A stretch of DNA of 64,000 bases from Streptomyces xanthochromogenes. Its GTDB lineage: Bacteria > Actinomycetota > Actinomycetes > Streptomycetales > Streptomycetaceae. Each line of letters begins with the position of its first letter. Positions within the stretch are counted from its first letter, which is position 1. Of the stretch, positions 1 to 7,427 are shown piece by piece. The position numbers and the translations under genes are program-made. The stretch covers positions 186,001-250,000 of the forward strand of contig NZ_BMUZ01000008.1 in NCBI RefSeq assembly GCF_014650455.1. The letters are read 5' to 3'. The notes under the pieces were generated by a model. The model saw only the letters and a program-made list of their open reading frames with translations. It was not told where the DNA came from and ran no database searches.

Positions 1-1
1 C

Positions 2-91
2 GGCTACGACCGGCAGCTTCAGCATCTGCGTAACTCGCCAGTCTTCATCCTGGAGAAGGCACTCAACGCCCAGTTTGCGATGGCTGCATGA
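2..91 (+). CDS. C-terminal end of an unidentified protein (partial)
   Basis: An open frame enters from the left edge and ends at a TGA at 89-91. It encodes the last 29 residues of a protein (reads GYDRQLQHLRNSPVF and ends AQFAMAA). Its stop overlaps the ATG of the next gene (ATGA), the tight coupling seen throughout this cluster, which supports it as a real gene end. Too short to assign a family. Confidence 0.55.
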   Translation, partial: GYDRQLQHLRNSPVFILEKALNAQFAMAA

Positions 92-303
92 CAGGTCGCC
101 ACATACCGTCCTACTGTCCGGCGGCCCACAACACCAGCCAGATCCAGGCGACGTGCAGCTGCGGATGGGCCCAGGAGCCCATCGACTGCGGCAGCCAGCT
201 TCGCTCCTACCTCATCTATGCCGACCATCTGCGCGAGGACGCCGTCGAGCGTTCCCGGCGCGACGCAGTCTCGTACGACCAGCACGACAGGAGAGCAGCA
301 TGA
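88..303 (+). CDS. small Cys-containing hypothetical protein
   Basis: 71-residue ORF starting at an ATG that overlaps the previous stop. Its own stop overlaps the ATG of the MazG-like gene (CATGA), so it sits inside a coupled operon. The sequence has a short Cys cluster (CSCGW near residue 23) and another Cys near 34, perhaps a half zinc site. No family recognised. The coupling on both sides is the main reason to accept it. Confidence 0.55.
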   Translation: MTGRHIPSYCPAAHNTSQIQATCSCGWAQEPIDCGSQLRSYLIYADHLREDAVERSRRDAVSYDQHDRRAA

Positions 304-740
304 CGTACGACCCCCTGGCCCGAGTCAGGCAGTTCCACGACGCCGTCGGTGTGGAACGTGAGCACACCTCGGCCGACAGGGAGAACCTGGTGCTCCTGCG
401 CCGCACTCTCATCGAGGAGGAGACACGGGAGGCCGCTGTCGAACTGACCCGACTGGCCCGCAGAGTGGGGCGCCGTCAGATCGGCCGGAGCGCCCGCATC
501 GCGCTGGCCAAGGAATTGGCCGACCTCCTGTACGTCACCTACGGAACCGCCGACGTCCTCCACATCCCTCTGGACCAAGTCTTCGAAGAGGTCCACCGGA
601 GCAACATGTCCAAGCTCGGGCTGGACGGACGTCCGGTGCGCAGGTCCGACGGCAAGATCCTCAAAGGTCCCAACTATCGTGAGGCGGACGTCGAGAGCGT
701 CCTGTACCCGACCGTCTCCGGCTTCTGGGACGCGGCATGA
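300..740 (+). CDS. MazG-like nucleotide pyrophosphohydrolase
   Basis: 146 residues, starting at ATG 300 with GGAGAGC just upstream. It resembles the all-alpha MazG/phosphoribosyl-ATP pyrophosphohydrolase-like family common in phages: an acidic EExxE-type helix (IEEETREAAVE, about residues 39-49), a second ExxD helix (KELADLLYV) and the usual phage tail containing NMSKL and KGPNY. Such enzymes hydrolyse (d)NTPs to (d)NMP plus PPi. In phages they are thought to adjust nucleotide pools or lower host (p)ppGpp. The downstream gene overlaps it by ATGA. The exact substrate cannot be read from sequence. Confidence 0.8.
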   Translation: MTYDPLARVRQFHDAVGVEREHTSADRENLVLLRRTLIEEETREAAVELTRLARRVGRRQIGRSARIALAKELADLLYVTYGTADVLHIPLDQVFEEVHRSNMSKLGLDGRPVRRSDGKILKGPNYREADVESVLYPTVSGFWDAA

Positions 741-937
741 TCATCGAACGCCTTGAGACCTGCTTTTCACGCGCCGACGCTGTAGCGGCCCTGCACTCCT
801 GGGCCGAGGTGACCAAGCGGATGGGGCAAGCACCTCGCTACGGAGTGAAGATCGGAAAGAAAATCCGCCTGGGCGCTGCCCGATCGGAATGGCCCATATA
901 CCTGGTGGACAATGGCACAGAGTCAGAGGCCGCCTGA
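737..937 (+). CDS. hypothetical protein
   Basis: 66 residues, basic in the middle (VKIGKKIRLGAARSEW), coupled by ATGA overlap to the MazG-like gene. No recognisable domain. It is the last gene before a hairpin terminator at 951-979. Confidence 0.5.
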   Translation: MIIERLETCFSRADAVAALHSWAEVTKRMGQAPRYGVKIGKKIRLGAARSEWPIYLVDNGTESEAA

Positions 938-950
938 ATACGCCGCACCC

Positions 951-979
951 AGCCCCCGTGTCCTGTCGATGCGGGGGCT
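951..979 (+). terminator. hairpin terminator after the MazG operon
   Basis: An 8-bp perfect stem (AGCCCCCG 951-958 with CGGGGGCT 972-979) and a 13-nt loop, followed by a weak T tract. It lies between the 737-937 gene and the KTSC gene. Confidence 0.6.
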
Positions 980-1027
980 TCGGCTTACCCGAATGCGGGA
1001 GCGAAATCCTAGAATTTGGAGGGCACT

Positions 1028-1033
1028 TATACT
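1028..1033 (+). promoter_or_regulatory. possible -10 box (TATACT) upstream of the KTSC gene
   Basis: TATACT lies 23 nt before the ATG at 1057, between the upstream terminator and the gene. There is no convincing -35 hexamer 16-18 nt upstream, so this is weak. Confidence 0.3.
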
Positions 1034-1056
1034 CTCGCCTCCTGCTAGGAGCCCTC

Positions 1057-1494
1057 ATGGCGAAGAAGTACGTCAAGCCGAAGCCGCTCCCGCCAGCCGG
1101 AAGCAACCTCACGAGCCGCAGCCCTTACACGAAGCGGCAGATCGACCGTCTCCAGTACCAGTCACGGAAGAATGCGAGCCCCAAGGTACAGGCGCGGCTG
1201 GAGGCCTTCGAGGCGGGAGAGGACACGAATGGCCTGTTCACCTTCGATACCTATCCCGACCACACGGTCAATCCGCAGCGGCCCCGGACTGTAGCCGCTG
1301 GGTACGACTACAAGACGCACACGCTGCGCCTTGAGTTCCGCAACGGCGAGGACGGGCGGGGCAGCCACGGCGGCGCCGTCTACGAGTACTACCGCGTCTC
1401 CGAGAGCCAGTGGAGGCACGTCCGCAAGGCACGGTCGGAAGGCCGCTACATCAACTCCACCCTGAACGGCCATCCGTACCGAAGAATCGCCTAG
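1057..1494 (+). CDS. KTSC-domain protein
   Basis: 145 residues. The start ATG 1057 follows CTAGGAGCC. The N-terminal half is basic and Pro/Arg rich (KPKPLPPAGS, TKRQIDRLQYQSRK). The C-terminal 55 residues match the KTSC fold: LRLEFRNG, then VYEYYRV, then a GRYINS-type segment and HPYRRI. KTSC domains occur alone or fused to lysyl-tRNA synthetase-, nuclease- or phage-associated proteins and are suspected to bind nucleic acid. It probably begins a new transcript after the 951-979 terminator. Family call is fairly sure, function is not. Confidence 0.7.
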   Translation: MAKKYVKPKPLPPAGSNLTSRSPYTKRQIDRLQYQSRKNASPKVQARLEAFEAGEDTNGLFTFDTYPDHTVNPQRPRTVAAGYDYKTHTLRLEFRNGEDGRGSHGGAVYEYYRVSESQWRHVRKARSEGRYINSTLNGHPYRRIA

Positions 1495-1508
1495 CGGAGG
1501 ACCCCACG

Positions 1509-1799
1509 ATGAACCCTGAAGTTATCGCCGCTTTCCTCGGCGGCGGGGGTATAGCCTCCCTTGCGGCCTGGACGAAAGTCTGGCAGGACCGGAGGAGCGC
1601 CCTGCGCGAGGAACAGCGCGACATTCGCGAAGAGCAGGAAAGCGCCCTCAACCAGTTGCGCCGCTATGTGCGGGAGCTGGAGGAGCTGCTGCGTTTCTAC
1701 CGTGAGAGCAGCATCGATTATTCGGTGCAGCTGCGTGAGCACGGGATTGTTCCGCAGACCACGGCGAGGATGCCTCCGTCGCTGATCCTGCCCGACTGA
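1509..1799 (+). CDS. small protein with N-terminal hydrophobic segment and coiled coil
   Basis: 96 residues. ATG 1509 is preceded by GGAGG at 1496-1500. Residues about 5-20 are hydrophobic and Gly/Ala rich (AAFLGGGGIASLAAW), a possible membrane segment. Residues about 25-65 are a charged heptad-like helix (REEQRDIREEQESAL, LRRYVRELEELLRF). A small membrane-anchored coiled-coil protein is the best description. No named family is claimed. Confidence 0.6.
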   Translation: MNPEVIAAFLGGGGIASLAAWTKVWQDRRSALREEQRDIREEQESALNQLRRYVRELEELLRFYRESSIDYSVQLREHGIVPQTTARMPPSLILPD

Positions 1800-1817
1800 C
1801 GTACGCGATACCAGTTT

Positions 1818-1851
1818 GGTCATGTCCCCGATTACGGTCCGGGGCATGACC
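1818..1851 (+). terminator. bulged hairpin, terminator or operator
   Basis: GGTCATG+CCCCG (1818-1830, one bulged T at 1825) pairs with CGGGG+CATGACC (1840-1851) around a 9-nt loop, and AATTTCTTT follows. This looks like an intrinsic terminator for the 1057-1799 unit. It also overlaps the proposed ATG of the next gene, so an operator role is possible. Confidence 0.5.
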
Positions 1852-2088
1852 AATTTCTTTGTCCGAATTATCGGAGTGAACCGGCGGCAGCGGCTCGCCT
1901 TCACCACCTGGACCCAGGAGATGTCTGCGCCGTACCGGCGGTGCGACAGGACCTGGGTGCTCCGCGTCGGCGGACGCAAGGCGCTGGCCGTCGGCCGCTA
2001 CACGCGCGTCCTGGCGGACGAGGAAGAGGCCATGGGGCGGATCTTCCGCCCCAAGGCCCTCCTGCCCGAGGAGGGTTCGCATGCCTGA
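1846..2088 (+). CDS. hypothetical small basic protein
   Basis: 80 residues from ATG 1846. An in-frame GTG at 1876 is an alternative that would lie outside the preceding hairpin. The protein is Arg-rich at its N-terminus (IIGVNRRQRLAF) and ends in an acidic helix (ADEEEAMGRIF). No family recognised. Its stop overlaps the ATG of the next short gene (GCATGCCTGA). Confidence 0.5.
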   Translation: MTNFFVRIIGVNRRQRLAFTTWTQEMSAPYRRCDRTWVLRVGGRKALAVGRYTRVLADEEEAMGRIFRPKALLPEEGSHA

Positions 2089-2203
2089 GCCCGAGGAGTA
2101 TCAGGAGAGCGTGTGTGACGCTGTGCGGCACCTCGTTGCGGAGGCCGCGACCGACCTTGACGATGAGTGGACTCTGCTGCAAATGCTGGGAGTTGAGCGC
2201 TGA
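2081..2203 (+). CDS. 40-residue acidic micro-protein
   Basis: A short ORF from ATG 2081 to TGA 2201-2203. It has a strong ribosome site (GAGGAGGG, 2069-2076 region), overlaps the previous gene's stop, and shares its last base with the next gene's ATG (TGATG). The product begins MPEPEEYQESV and ends LLQMLGVER, an acidic amphipathic helix. Overlaps at both ends make translation likely. Function unknown. Confidence 0.55.
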   Translation: MPEPEEYQESVCDAVRHLVAEAATDLDDEWTLLQMLGVER

Positions 2204-2457
2204 TGGGGCTCAGCCGTCGTCTTCGTGAGGTGCTCCCCGGCCACCGCTTCCGGGACCGTGTGGCGCGGCGGTCCGCCGTCATGGCGCAGGCCGACCTGAT
2301 GGACTGGGCGGACCAGGGCGTCACCCAGCTGTCGCGGACCATGACCGAGCTGCGCAAGAGTCCGGGAGCTGAGGAGCTGGAGGCTGCCGCCGACGGGCTG
2401 GTGGTGGTCGCCGTGGTCCTGGAGGAGATGGCCCGGCGTCAGCGGGCGGGCCTGTAA
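2203..2457 (+). CDS. hypothetical helical protein
   Basis: 84 residues. The ATG overlaps the previous stop by one base (TGATG). It has a basic N-terminus (LSRRLREVLPGHRFRD) followed by helical, acidic and hydrophobic stretches. It ends 8 bases before the stop of the minus-strand membrane gene, so transcription converges here. Confidence 0.55.
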   Translation: MGLSRRLREVLPGHRFRDRVARRSAVMAQADLMDWADQGVTQLSRTMTELRKSPGAEELEAAADGLVVVAVVLEEMARRQRAGL

Positions 2458-2464
2458 TGCTGGG

Positions 2465-3055
2465 TCAGCGTCCGGCGCCCGGCAGGTCCCTGACGTCCAG
2501 TCCCCGGTAGAGCGCGGCGTAGACGGACTGCTGGTAGATCCGCGTATGCAGCCGGGGGAGCGGGAGGAGCGCCAGGACCCGCGTCCCGAGTGCGGCCCAG
2601 ACGTGGGTGAGAGGCTGGCTCATGGACCGGGCCGCGAACTCGCCGGGTGTGCGGGAGCGGTCCAGCGGGCTGTCGAGCAACGTCTTGGTGGCAGCCTTCG
2701 CGAGGACGGATCCGGTCCGCAGAGCCACTGCGATGTACAGGGGAACCGATAGCAGGCAGGCATAGATGCCGACCATCATGAAGATGTGGGCCACGCTGCC
2801 GCGCTCACTGCCTCCCGCCAGGGCGGCCACGAAACCTATGACGAGCATCCCGAACACGCCTATGTAGGACAGGGTCGCCAGCGGCCGCCGGGTGGGCGTG
2901 TAGGGCGAGTAGCGGAGGGCCTGCTCCCCGGCCCAGGCCCTCCGCTGTGCCACGTACTCGGGCCCGTGCTCCTGCATGTCCCGGTGCTCGTCCACCAGAT
3001 CGGCTGCCCACTGCACTCCGGCCGAGAGCCAGCTCGCCCCTGTCAGCCCGTCCAT
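2465..3055 (-). CDS. two-helix membrane protein of unknown function
   Basis: 196 residues. The ATG at 3053-3055 (minus strand) has GGGGAGCT immediately upstream. An in-frame extension to 3223 would run through the terminase promoter and is unlikely. Two clear membrane segments are visible (SYIGVFGMLVIGFVAALAG and FMMVGIYACLLSVPLYIAV), flanked by a polar N-terminal region with many charged residues and a basic C-terminal tail. It is one of few minus-strand genes in the window and looks host-like. A role in superinfection exclusion would fit such an orphan membrane protein but is only a guess. Confidence 0.6.
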   Translation of the reverse strand: MDGLTGASWLSAGVQWAADLVDEHRDMQEHGPEYVAQRRAWAGEQALRYSPYTPTRRPLATLSYIGVFGMLVIGFVAALAGGSERGSVAHIFMMVGIYACLLSVPLYIAVALRTGSVLAKAATKTLLDSPLDRSRTPGEFAARSMSQPLTHVWAALGTRVLALLPLPRLHTRIYQQSVYAALYRGLDVRDLPGAGR

Positions 3056-3188
3056 AGCTCCCCCTGCGCCTCTTTGAACGTGTGATCGGCAGGCTACCCC
3101 ACACGCTCCGAATGCGGACCGCTTCAGGAAAGCCGAGCTGCTACAGAGATCGAGTGAAGTAACTAATTCAGCCGGACCACTCATAGCC

Positions 3189-3211
3189 TCAATTTCCGAC
3201 AGGGGAATTGA
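3189..3211 (+). promoter_or_regulatory. hairpin next to the terminase ribosome site
   Basis: TCAATTTCC (3189-3197) can pair with GGGAATTGA (3203-3211), with one G-T wobble, directly before the AGGAG of terL. Such a stem could modulate initiation. The 166-bp divergent gap 3056-3221 must also hold promoters for both directions, but no clear -35/-10 pair was found. Confidence 0.3.
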
Positions 3212-3221
3212 GGAGCTTTTC

Positions 3222-4766
3222 ATGGATGCGTCAGCCGGTCAGGAAGATTCGCTGGACTCGTATATTCCGGAGTCCACGGCGCATGAGATAAGCCAGGAGA
3301 CGGTGGACAGCATCGTCGACAAGATGCTCCTTGTCGTGGATGAGCTGTCCGGCCATCCTCTGAGGCACTATCAGATGCCCTTGGCCCGGCGGATCCTTGA
3401 ATCGATGATCCTCGGTGATGCGAAGACTCTTACGTCCTGCATGGCCCGTCAATCCGGTAAGACGGAGACGATCGTCAATACCATCGCAGCGGCAATGATC
3501 ATGTTTCCGAAGCTTGCGCCGATCTTCCCGAACTTGATGGGCCGATTCAAAGAAGGCGTCTGGGTGGGTGCCTTCGCGCCCGTCGATGACATGGCCGACA
3601 ACCTGTACGGTCGTTTCGTTTCCCGGCTTACGTCCGAGCGCGCTCAGGAAATCATGGACGACCCCGAGATCGACGACCGGGTCATCGGCAAGGGCAGGGA
3701 ACTCAAGCTCTCCAAGTCCGGCTCCCTGGTACGCAAGCAGACCTGTCATCCGAGGGCGCAGATCGAGGGGCGTACCTATCACGTGGTGCTCGTCGATGAA
3801 GCTCAGGTGGCCGACGAGCGCGTCATCAACAAGTCGATCTCGCCGATGCTCGCCTCGACTCGCGGCACCATGGTCCTCACCGGTACGCCCACGTACACCA
3901 AGGGCGTTTTCTACAAGGTCATCCAGCAGAACAAACGTTTCGCCAGCAAGCGCGGCGAGCGCCAGAACCACTTCGAGGCCACCTACAAGGACGTCGCCAA
4001 GGCCCACCCGGACTACGGGGTCTACGTCGAGGCCGAGAAGCTCAAGATCGGTGAAGACTCGGATGAGTTCAAGCTGTCCTACCGGCTGATATGGATGCTC
4101 GACCGAGGGATGTTCACCACGGGCGAAAAGTTCGAAGGCCTGAGCGACACCAGCATGCAGGTCGTCAAGGCGTGGAACCGGACTCCGGTACTCGTCGGCA
4201 TCGACCCGGCCCGCAAGCAGGACTCGACTATTGCCACGGTCACCTGGGTGGACTGGGACCACCCTGACGAATTCGGCATGTACGAGCATCGCGTACTGAA
4301 CTGGCTGGACCTCAGCGGCCTGGAGTGGGAGGAGCAGTACTACCGCCTGGTCGACTGGCTCAGCTCCTACAGCATCTACGCCATCTGTATCGACGTCGGA
4401 GGTGTCGGTGACGTCGTGGCCTCGCGCCTGAAGATATTGATGCCTGGCGTCGAAATCATCGAGTGCAACTCGGACTTGGGCGCCCAGTCGAAGCGGTGGA
4501 AGCACCTGATGGAGTTGATGCGGCAGGGCAAGATCGCCTGGCCTGGCCACTCGAAGACGCGCAGGCTCAAGGTGTGGAAGCGTTTCCAGGCGCAGATGGA
4601 GGACGCGGAGCTGCGTTTCCAGGGCCCGAATATTGTCGTCGAGGCCCCCAACGAGGTAGGCGCCCACGACGACTACGTAGACTCCCTCGCGCTTTCTACC
4701 TGGGCGTCCGCTGAACTGTCCATGCCGGAGATCCAGACGGCTAACAACCCGTTCTACGAGCGCTAG
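3222..4766 (+). CDS. terL: terminase large subunit
   Basis: 514 residues. ATG 3222 follows AGGAG at 3211-3215. This motor-nuclease packages DNA into the prohead through the portal. The ATPase half has Walker A (ARQSGKTE, about 75-82) and Walker B (VVLVDEAQ, about 188-195), with a coupling-like LTGTPT. The RNase H-like nuclease half has the expected acidic triad: VGIDPARKQDS near 325, CIDVGGVGD near 389 and HDDYVDSLAL near 482. Length is normal for TerL. No small subunit was recognised nearby. It could be one of the small genes at 1-3 kb or be absent. Confidence 0.93.
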   Translation: MDASAGQEDSLDSYIPESTAHEISQETVDSIVDKMLLVVDELSGHPLRHYQMPLARRILESMILGDAKTLTSCMARQSGKTETIVNTIAAAMIMFPKLAPIFPNLMGRFKEGVWVGAFAPVDDMADNLYGRFVSRLTSERAQEIMDDPEIDDRVIGKGRELKLSKSGSLVRKQTCHPRAQIEGRTYHVVLVDEAQVADERVINKSISPMLASTRGTMVLTGTPTYTKGVFYKVIQQNKRFASKRGERQNHFEATYKDVAKAHPDYGVYVEAEKLKIGEDSDEFKLSYRLIWMLDRGMFTTGEKFEGLSDTSMQVVKAWNRTPVLVGIDPARKQDSTIATVTWVDWDHPDEFGMYEHRVLNWLDLSGLEWEEQYYRLVDWLSSYSIYAICIDVGGVGDVVASRLKILMPGVEIIECNSDLGAQSKRWKHLMELMRQGKIAWPGHSKTRRLKVWKRFQAQMEDAELRFQGPNIVVEAPNEVGAHDDYVDSLALSTWASAELSMPEIQTANNPFYER

Positions 4767-4843
4767 CAAGTGCGCGGACCTACAGGTGATGACCAGTCGT
4801 GATCGCCTGATGGTGCGGAGGGGCGGGGTCTACGATCCGCCAG

Positions 4844-5389
4844 GTGACTACTCTCGATGCGATCCGGGTGACAGCAGCCTCGGTGACACCGGTCTGGCTG
4901 CCGTGGTTGACAGGGCTGGGCGCGCTGACGGCTCTTGCCACTCTCCTCCTTGCACGCGCTGCCGAACGGCGTCGCTATGCAGGCCTGGTCTCCGCCCTGA
5001 CGGGCCCTCACGTGCACGACTGTCCCGCCGTGGCCAACATTGCGGAGGGCGAGTGGTCGGGACACCACTTTCACACCGTCATCGTGGAGAACGGATCGGA
5101 ACTTCCCGTACGCGATGTCGTCGTCTCGCTAAACGCCCCTTATGCAGACCTGCTACCCGAAGAGCGGCCGGAAGTGTTTATTGCTGTTGGGGCTGTTCCT
5201 GCGAAGGACAAGCGGGAAGTGGAGATTGGGCACATCGGGCAGCTGGATCCGCAGTTCCCCACACTCGTGGAAGTGCACTTCACGGATGTCAGAGGGCGCT
5301 CGTGGCATCGGGACACGCTGGGAAAGCTGAGACGTAGCCGAGAAAGGCCAGGCGCTCGTTGGCGCGGCAGAAATCGCGGAGCCGTGTAG
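4844..5389 (+). CDS. single-pass membrane protein, unknown function
   Basis: 181 residues from GTG 4844. No strong ribosome site is visible, and a GTG at 4868 is an alternative. Residues about 15-38 form a membrane helix (VWLPWLTGLGALTALATLLL) followed by RAAERRR, so the rest is probably cytoplasmic. The C-terminal domain of about 120 residues looks beta-rich (HTVIVENGSELPVRDVVVS) and resembles small Ig-like domains of Streptomyces hypothetical proteins. It sits between terL and virion genes but looks like an accessory gene. Confidence 0.55.
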   Translation: MTTLDAIRVTAASVTPVWLPWLTGLGALTALATLLLARAAERRRYAGLVSALTGPHVHDCPAVANIAEGEWSGHHFHTVIVENGSELPVRDVVVSLNAPYADLLPEERPEVFIAVGAVPAKDKREVEIGHIGQLDPQFPTLVEVHFTDVRGRSWHRDTLGKLRRSRERPGARWRGRNRGAV

Positions 5390-5458
5390 GGCCTAATACC
5401 GGTTTAATGGCTCCACCCTGGACAATTCGTGATGACACACGACCTGTCAGGAGGCAGT

Positions 5459-5998
5459 ATGGGTACGCCGTCTGAGCCCACAATCGACGAGCTGAAGGCA
5501 CAGATTGCGCAGCTCACCGCAGAGAACGGACAGCTCAAGGCCGACAAGACTGCCCTGACCAGCGAGCGTGACCGTGCGCTGCTCGGGTGGCGGCCGGTGA
5601 ACTTCTACGACTCCAAGGGAGACAGGCCGGGCGACCGGTTCCTGACCAAGGGCTGGAGCAACGCCTCGGTGGACGCACGGTTGCCGAACTACCCGAGCGC
5701 GTTCACCGGCACCTTCGGGGCCACCCAGACGAGCCCGGCCCCTGCCATCACCTTCACTTGGACCAAGCCAGCCGCCGCCCCGGCGGGGTACGAACTCCAG
5801 CTGCACGAAGGGGAGATCGGCGTGAACCCGGCCGACCCCAGCCGCGTCTTCCGCTTTCAGCTCGACGGCAGCCTGACCACATACAAGCTCGTCCTGACCG
5901 GACACAAGATCCGCAGCAGCCGCTACCGCTTCACGCTGGTCGCCCTCGACGCAGCCGGTCGTCGCTCCAGCCCTGCCGTCGCGGTGGTCACGGCGTAG
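5459..5998 (+). CDS. coiled-coil plus fibronectin-III-like protein
   Basis: 179 residues. ATG 5459 follows AGGAGG (5449-5454). Residues about 8-40 form a coiled coil (IDELKAQIAQLTAENGQLKA). Residues about 85-179 look like a fibronectin type III fold: ITFTWTKPAAAPAGYELQL, then FRFQLDGSLTTYKL and YRFTLVALDAAGRRSSPA. Together with the next gene this suggests a small virion surface or decoration protein. The role is inferred from position between terminase and portal. Confidence 0.6.
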   Translation: MGTPSEPTIDELKAQIAQLTAENGQLKADKTALTSERDRALLGWRPVNFYDSKGDRPGDRFLTKGWSNASVDARLPNYPSAFTGTFGATQTSPAPAITFTWTKPAAAPAGYELQLHEGEIGVNPADPSRVFRFQLDGSLTTYKLVLTGHKIRSSRYRFTLVALDAAGRRSSPAVAVVTA

Positions 5999-6498
5999 TG
6001 AGCGGCCAGCCTCCTGCCGGATTCGAGAGCGATCCATGGTGGATCCCCGGGTGGACCTCCCAGAACCCCATCCGGCATGACCAACTCCCGCCCCCAGTGA
6101 CTCCGTTCCCTCCCGGTATCGACCAAGTGAAGATCACTACCACCTACCTGTGGGGCAGCGACGCGGATGTCTACCGCGCCAGCATCCTCGTCCGCGCCAG
6201 CGCGCCGCTGACCGACACCACCACCGGCATCCGCGTCCTGCCTCAGACCAGCCGCATCCCTATCCGCGATGGGCAGCTCGCCATGACCCTCCCGGCATCC
6301 GACGGCCCTGCCATCAAGGCCCCCTTCAGCTATTCGGTCTGGGAAGTTATGCCTGGAGGGCGTCGGTTCATGATCCGCGTCCCCTCGGGTCTCGGCGCCG
6401 CAGTCCAGCAGCTCCACGCCCTGGAGGTCGACGAGCCTTACCAGTCCATTCCTGTACCGCGACTGAACAGCCGCACCTACAACTGGATGAACTGGTGA
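5998..6498 (+). CDS. hypothetical virion-region protein
   Basis: 166 residues. GTG 5998 overlaps the preceding TAG (TAGTGA), so translation is probably coupled. The sequence is beta-rich and aromatic (WWIPGWTSQN, ITTTYLWGSDADVYRA, FSYSVWEVMPGG). It has no recognised family. Position and coupling suggest it works with the fibronectin-like protein upstream. Confidence 0.55.
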   Translation: MSGQPPAGFESDPWWIPGWTSQNPIRHDQLPPPVTPFPPGIDQVKITTTYLWGSDADVYRASILVRASAPLTDTTTGIRVLPQTSRIPIRDGQLAMTLPASDGPAIKAPFSYSVWEVMPGGRRFMIRVPSGLGAAVQQLHALEVDEPYQSIPVPRLNSRTYNWMNW

Positions 6499-6537
6499 GG
6501 CTGGCCCGGCGCTGAGTCTGAATGGGATGATGCGCGT

Positions 6538-6831
6538 ATGGTGCATAGGGATCGGCAGGGCCAGGAAGTCACCTCCGGCAGGTGGGCGGACCTCAGGAGC
6601 GACTGGACGTACTGCGTCGTCGCCGAGGACGAGGCCGGGGGCACTCAGGTGCGCACGATGTGGGAAGGGATTGACGACGTCATCGGAGCGATGTTCACCA
6701 CCGGCATCTCCCGGGACGGCGGCCGGACATGGCAGACCCGTCACGAAGACGCCCGCACCGAGGGTGAAGCCCTGAGCCGCCATCGTGAGGTAACCGAGAA
6801 AATTCGGAACCTCGCAAAAACCAGCTTCTAA
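6538..6831 (+). CDS. hypothetical protein
   Basis: 97 residues from ATG 6538. The ribosome site is weak. Acidic, with several Trp residues (GRWADLRSDWTY, RDGGRTWQTRH). No domain recognised. Confidence 0.5.
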   Translation: MVHRDRQGQEVTSGRWADLRSDWTYCVVAEDEAGGTQVRTMWEGIDDVIGAMFTTGISRDGGRTWQTRHEDARTEGEALSRHREVTEKIRNLAKTSF

Positions 6832-6892
6832 CACCTCAAGTGACGCGGGGCTGACCATGACGTGAGTGCACTCTCACGAATGAGGTATCACT

Positions 6893-7294
6893 ATGCCGTC
6901 CAGCCCGCTCGCACCCGTTCCGGGAGTTCCGGAACGGGGCCGCCCCGAATACACCGACAAGAACGCCAGCAACACCGCCCGCAAGGGCCGCCTCCGCTTC
7001 GAGGAGGGAATCGGCACCGACACGGACGTCCCGCACGACTTCGGCGTAGGAGTCCTTTCCGGTTACGAAACGGCGCCCGGCCGCCCGAATCACAACAAAA
7101 TCATTTGGAAGAAGCCCGCCGAGGAAACGCTCAAGGAGCGGGCTCATGTCGGTTCTGCCGCATGGCCGGAGGCTCCCGAATTCTTGCAGCCGTTCGCTGA
7201 GGGGGCGGGTTCCGGCGCCGAGTTGAAGTTCCAGGCCGCCATCCGTGACGGCGGGCATCAGTTCCGAAAGAACTACGCCAAGATCAGCGACTGA
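6893..7294 (+). CDS. hypothetical protein upstream of portal
   Basis: 133 residues. ATG 6893 follows GAGGT. The N-terminus is Pro-rich (SSPLAPVPGVPERGRP) and the rest polar. It is the last gene before a strong terminator at 7310-7341. Probably a minor head or packaging-region protein by position only. Confidence 0.55.
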   Translation: MPSSPLAPVPGVPERGRPEYTDKNASNTARKGRLRFEEGIGTDTDVPHDFGVGVLSGYETAPGRPNHNKIIWKKPAEETLKERAHVGSAAWPEAPEFLQPFAEGAGSGAELKFQAAIRDGGHQFRKNYAKISD

Positions 7295-7309
7295 TCCCGA
7301 AACACCTGA

Positions 7310-7341
7310 GAGCCCCGCACTGCCTTTATGGTGCGGGGCTC
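7310..7341 (+). terminator. intrinsic terminator before the portal gene
   Basis: An 11-bp perfect stem (GAGCCCCGCAC 7310-7320 / GTGCGGGGCTC 7331-7341) with a 10-nt loop, followed by TTCC. Confidence 0.8.
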
Positions 7342-7427
7342 TTCCCTGCGCTGGCAGTCTTAACAGAAACGCCTGTGCGGCCTCAAGAATTGGACTCGCA
7401 TCTGAAACCGAGTTCAAGTGAGGCCGT

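Noticed and set aside
3231..4769. Minus-strand 512-codon ORF opposite terL
   Set aside because: A mirror of the high-GC third positions in terL. No motif, and terL is certain.
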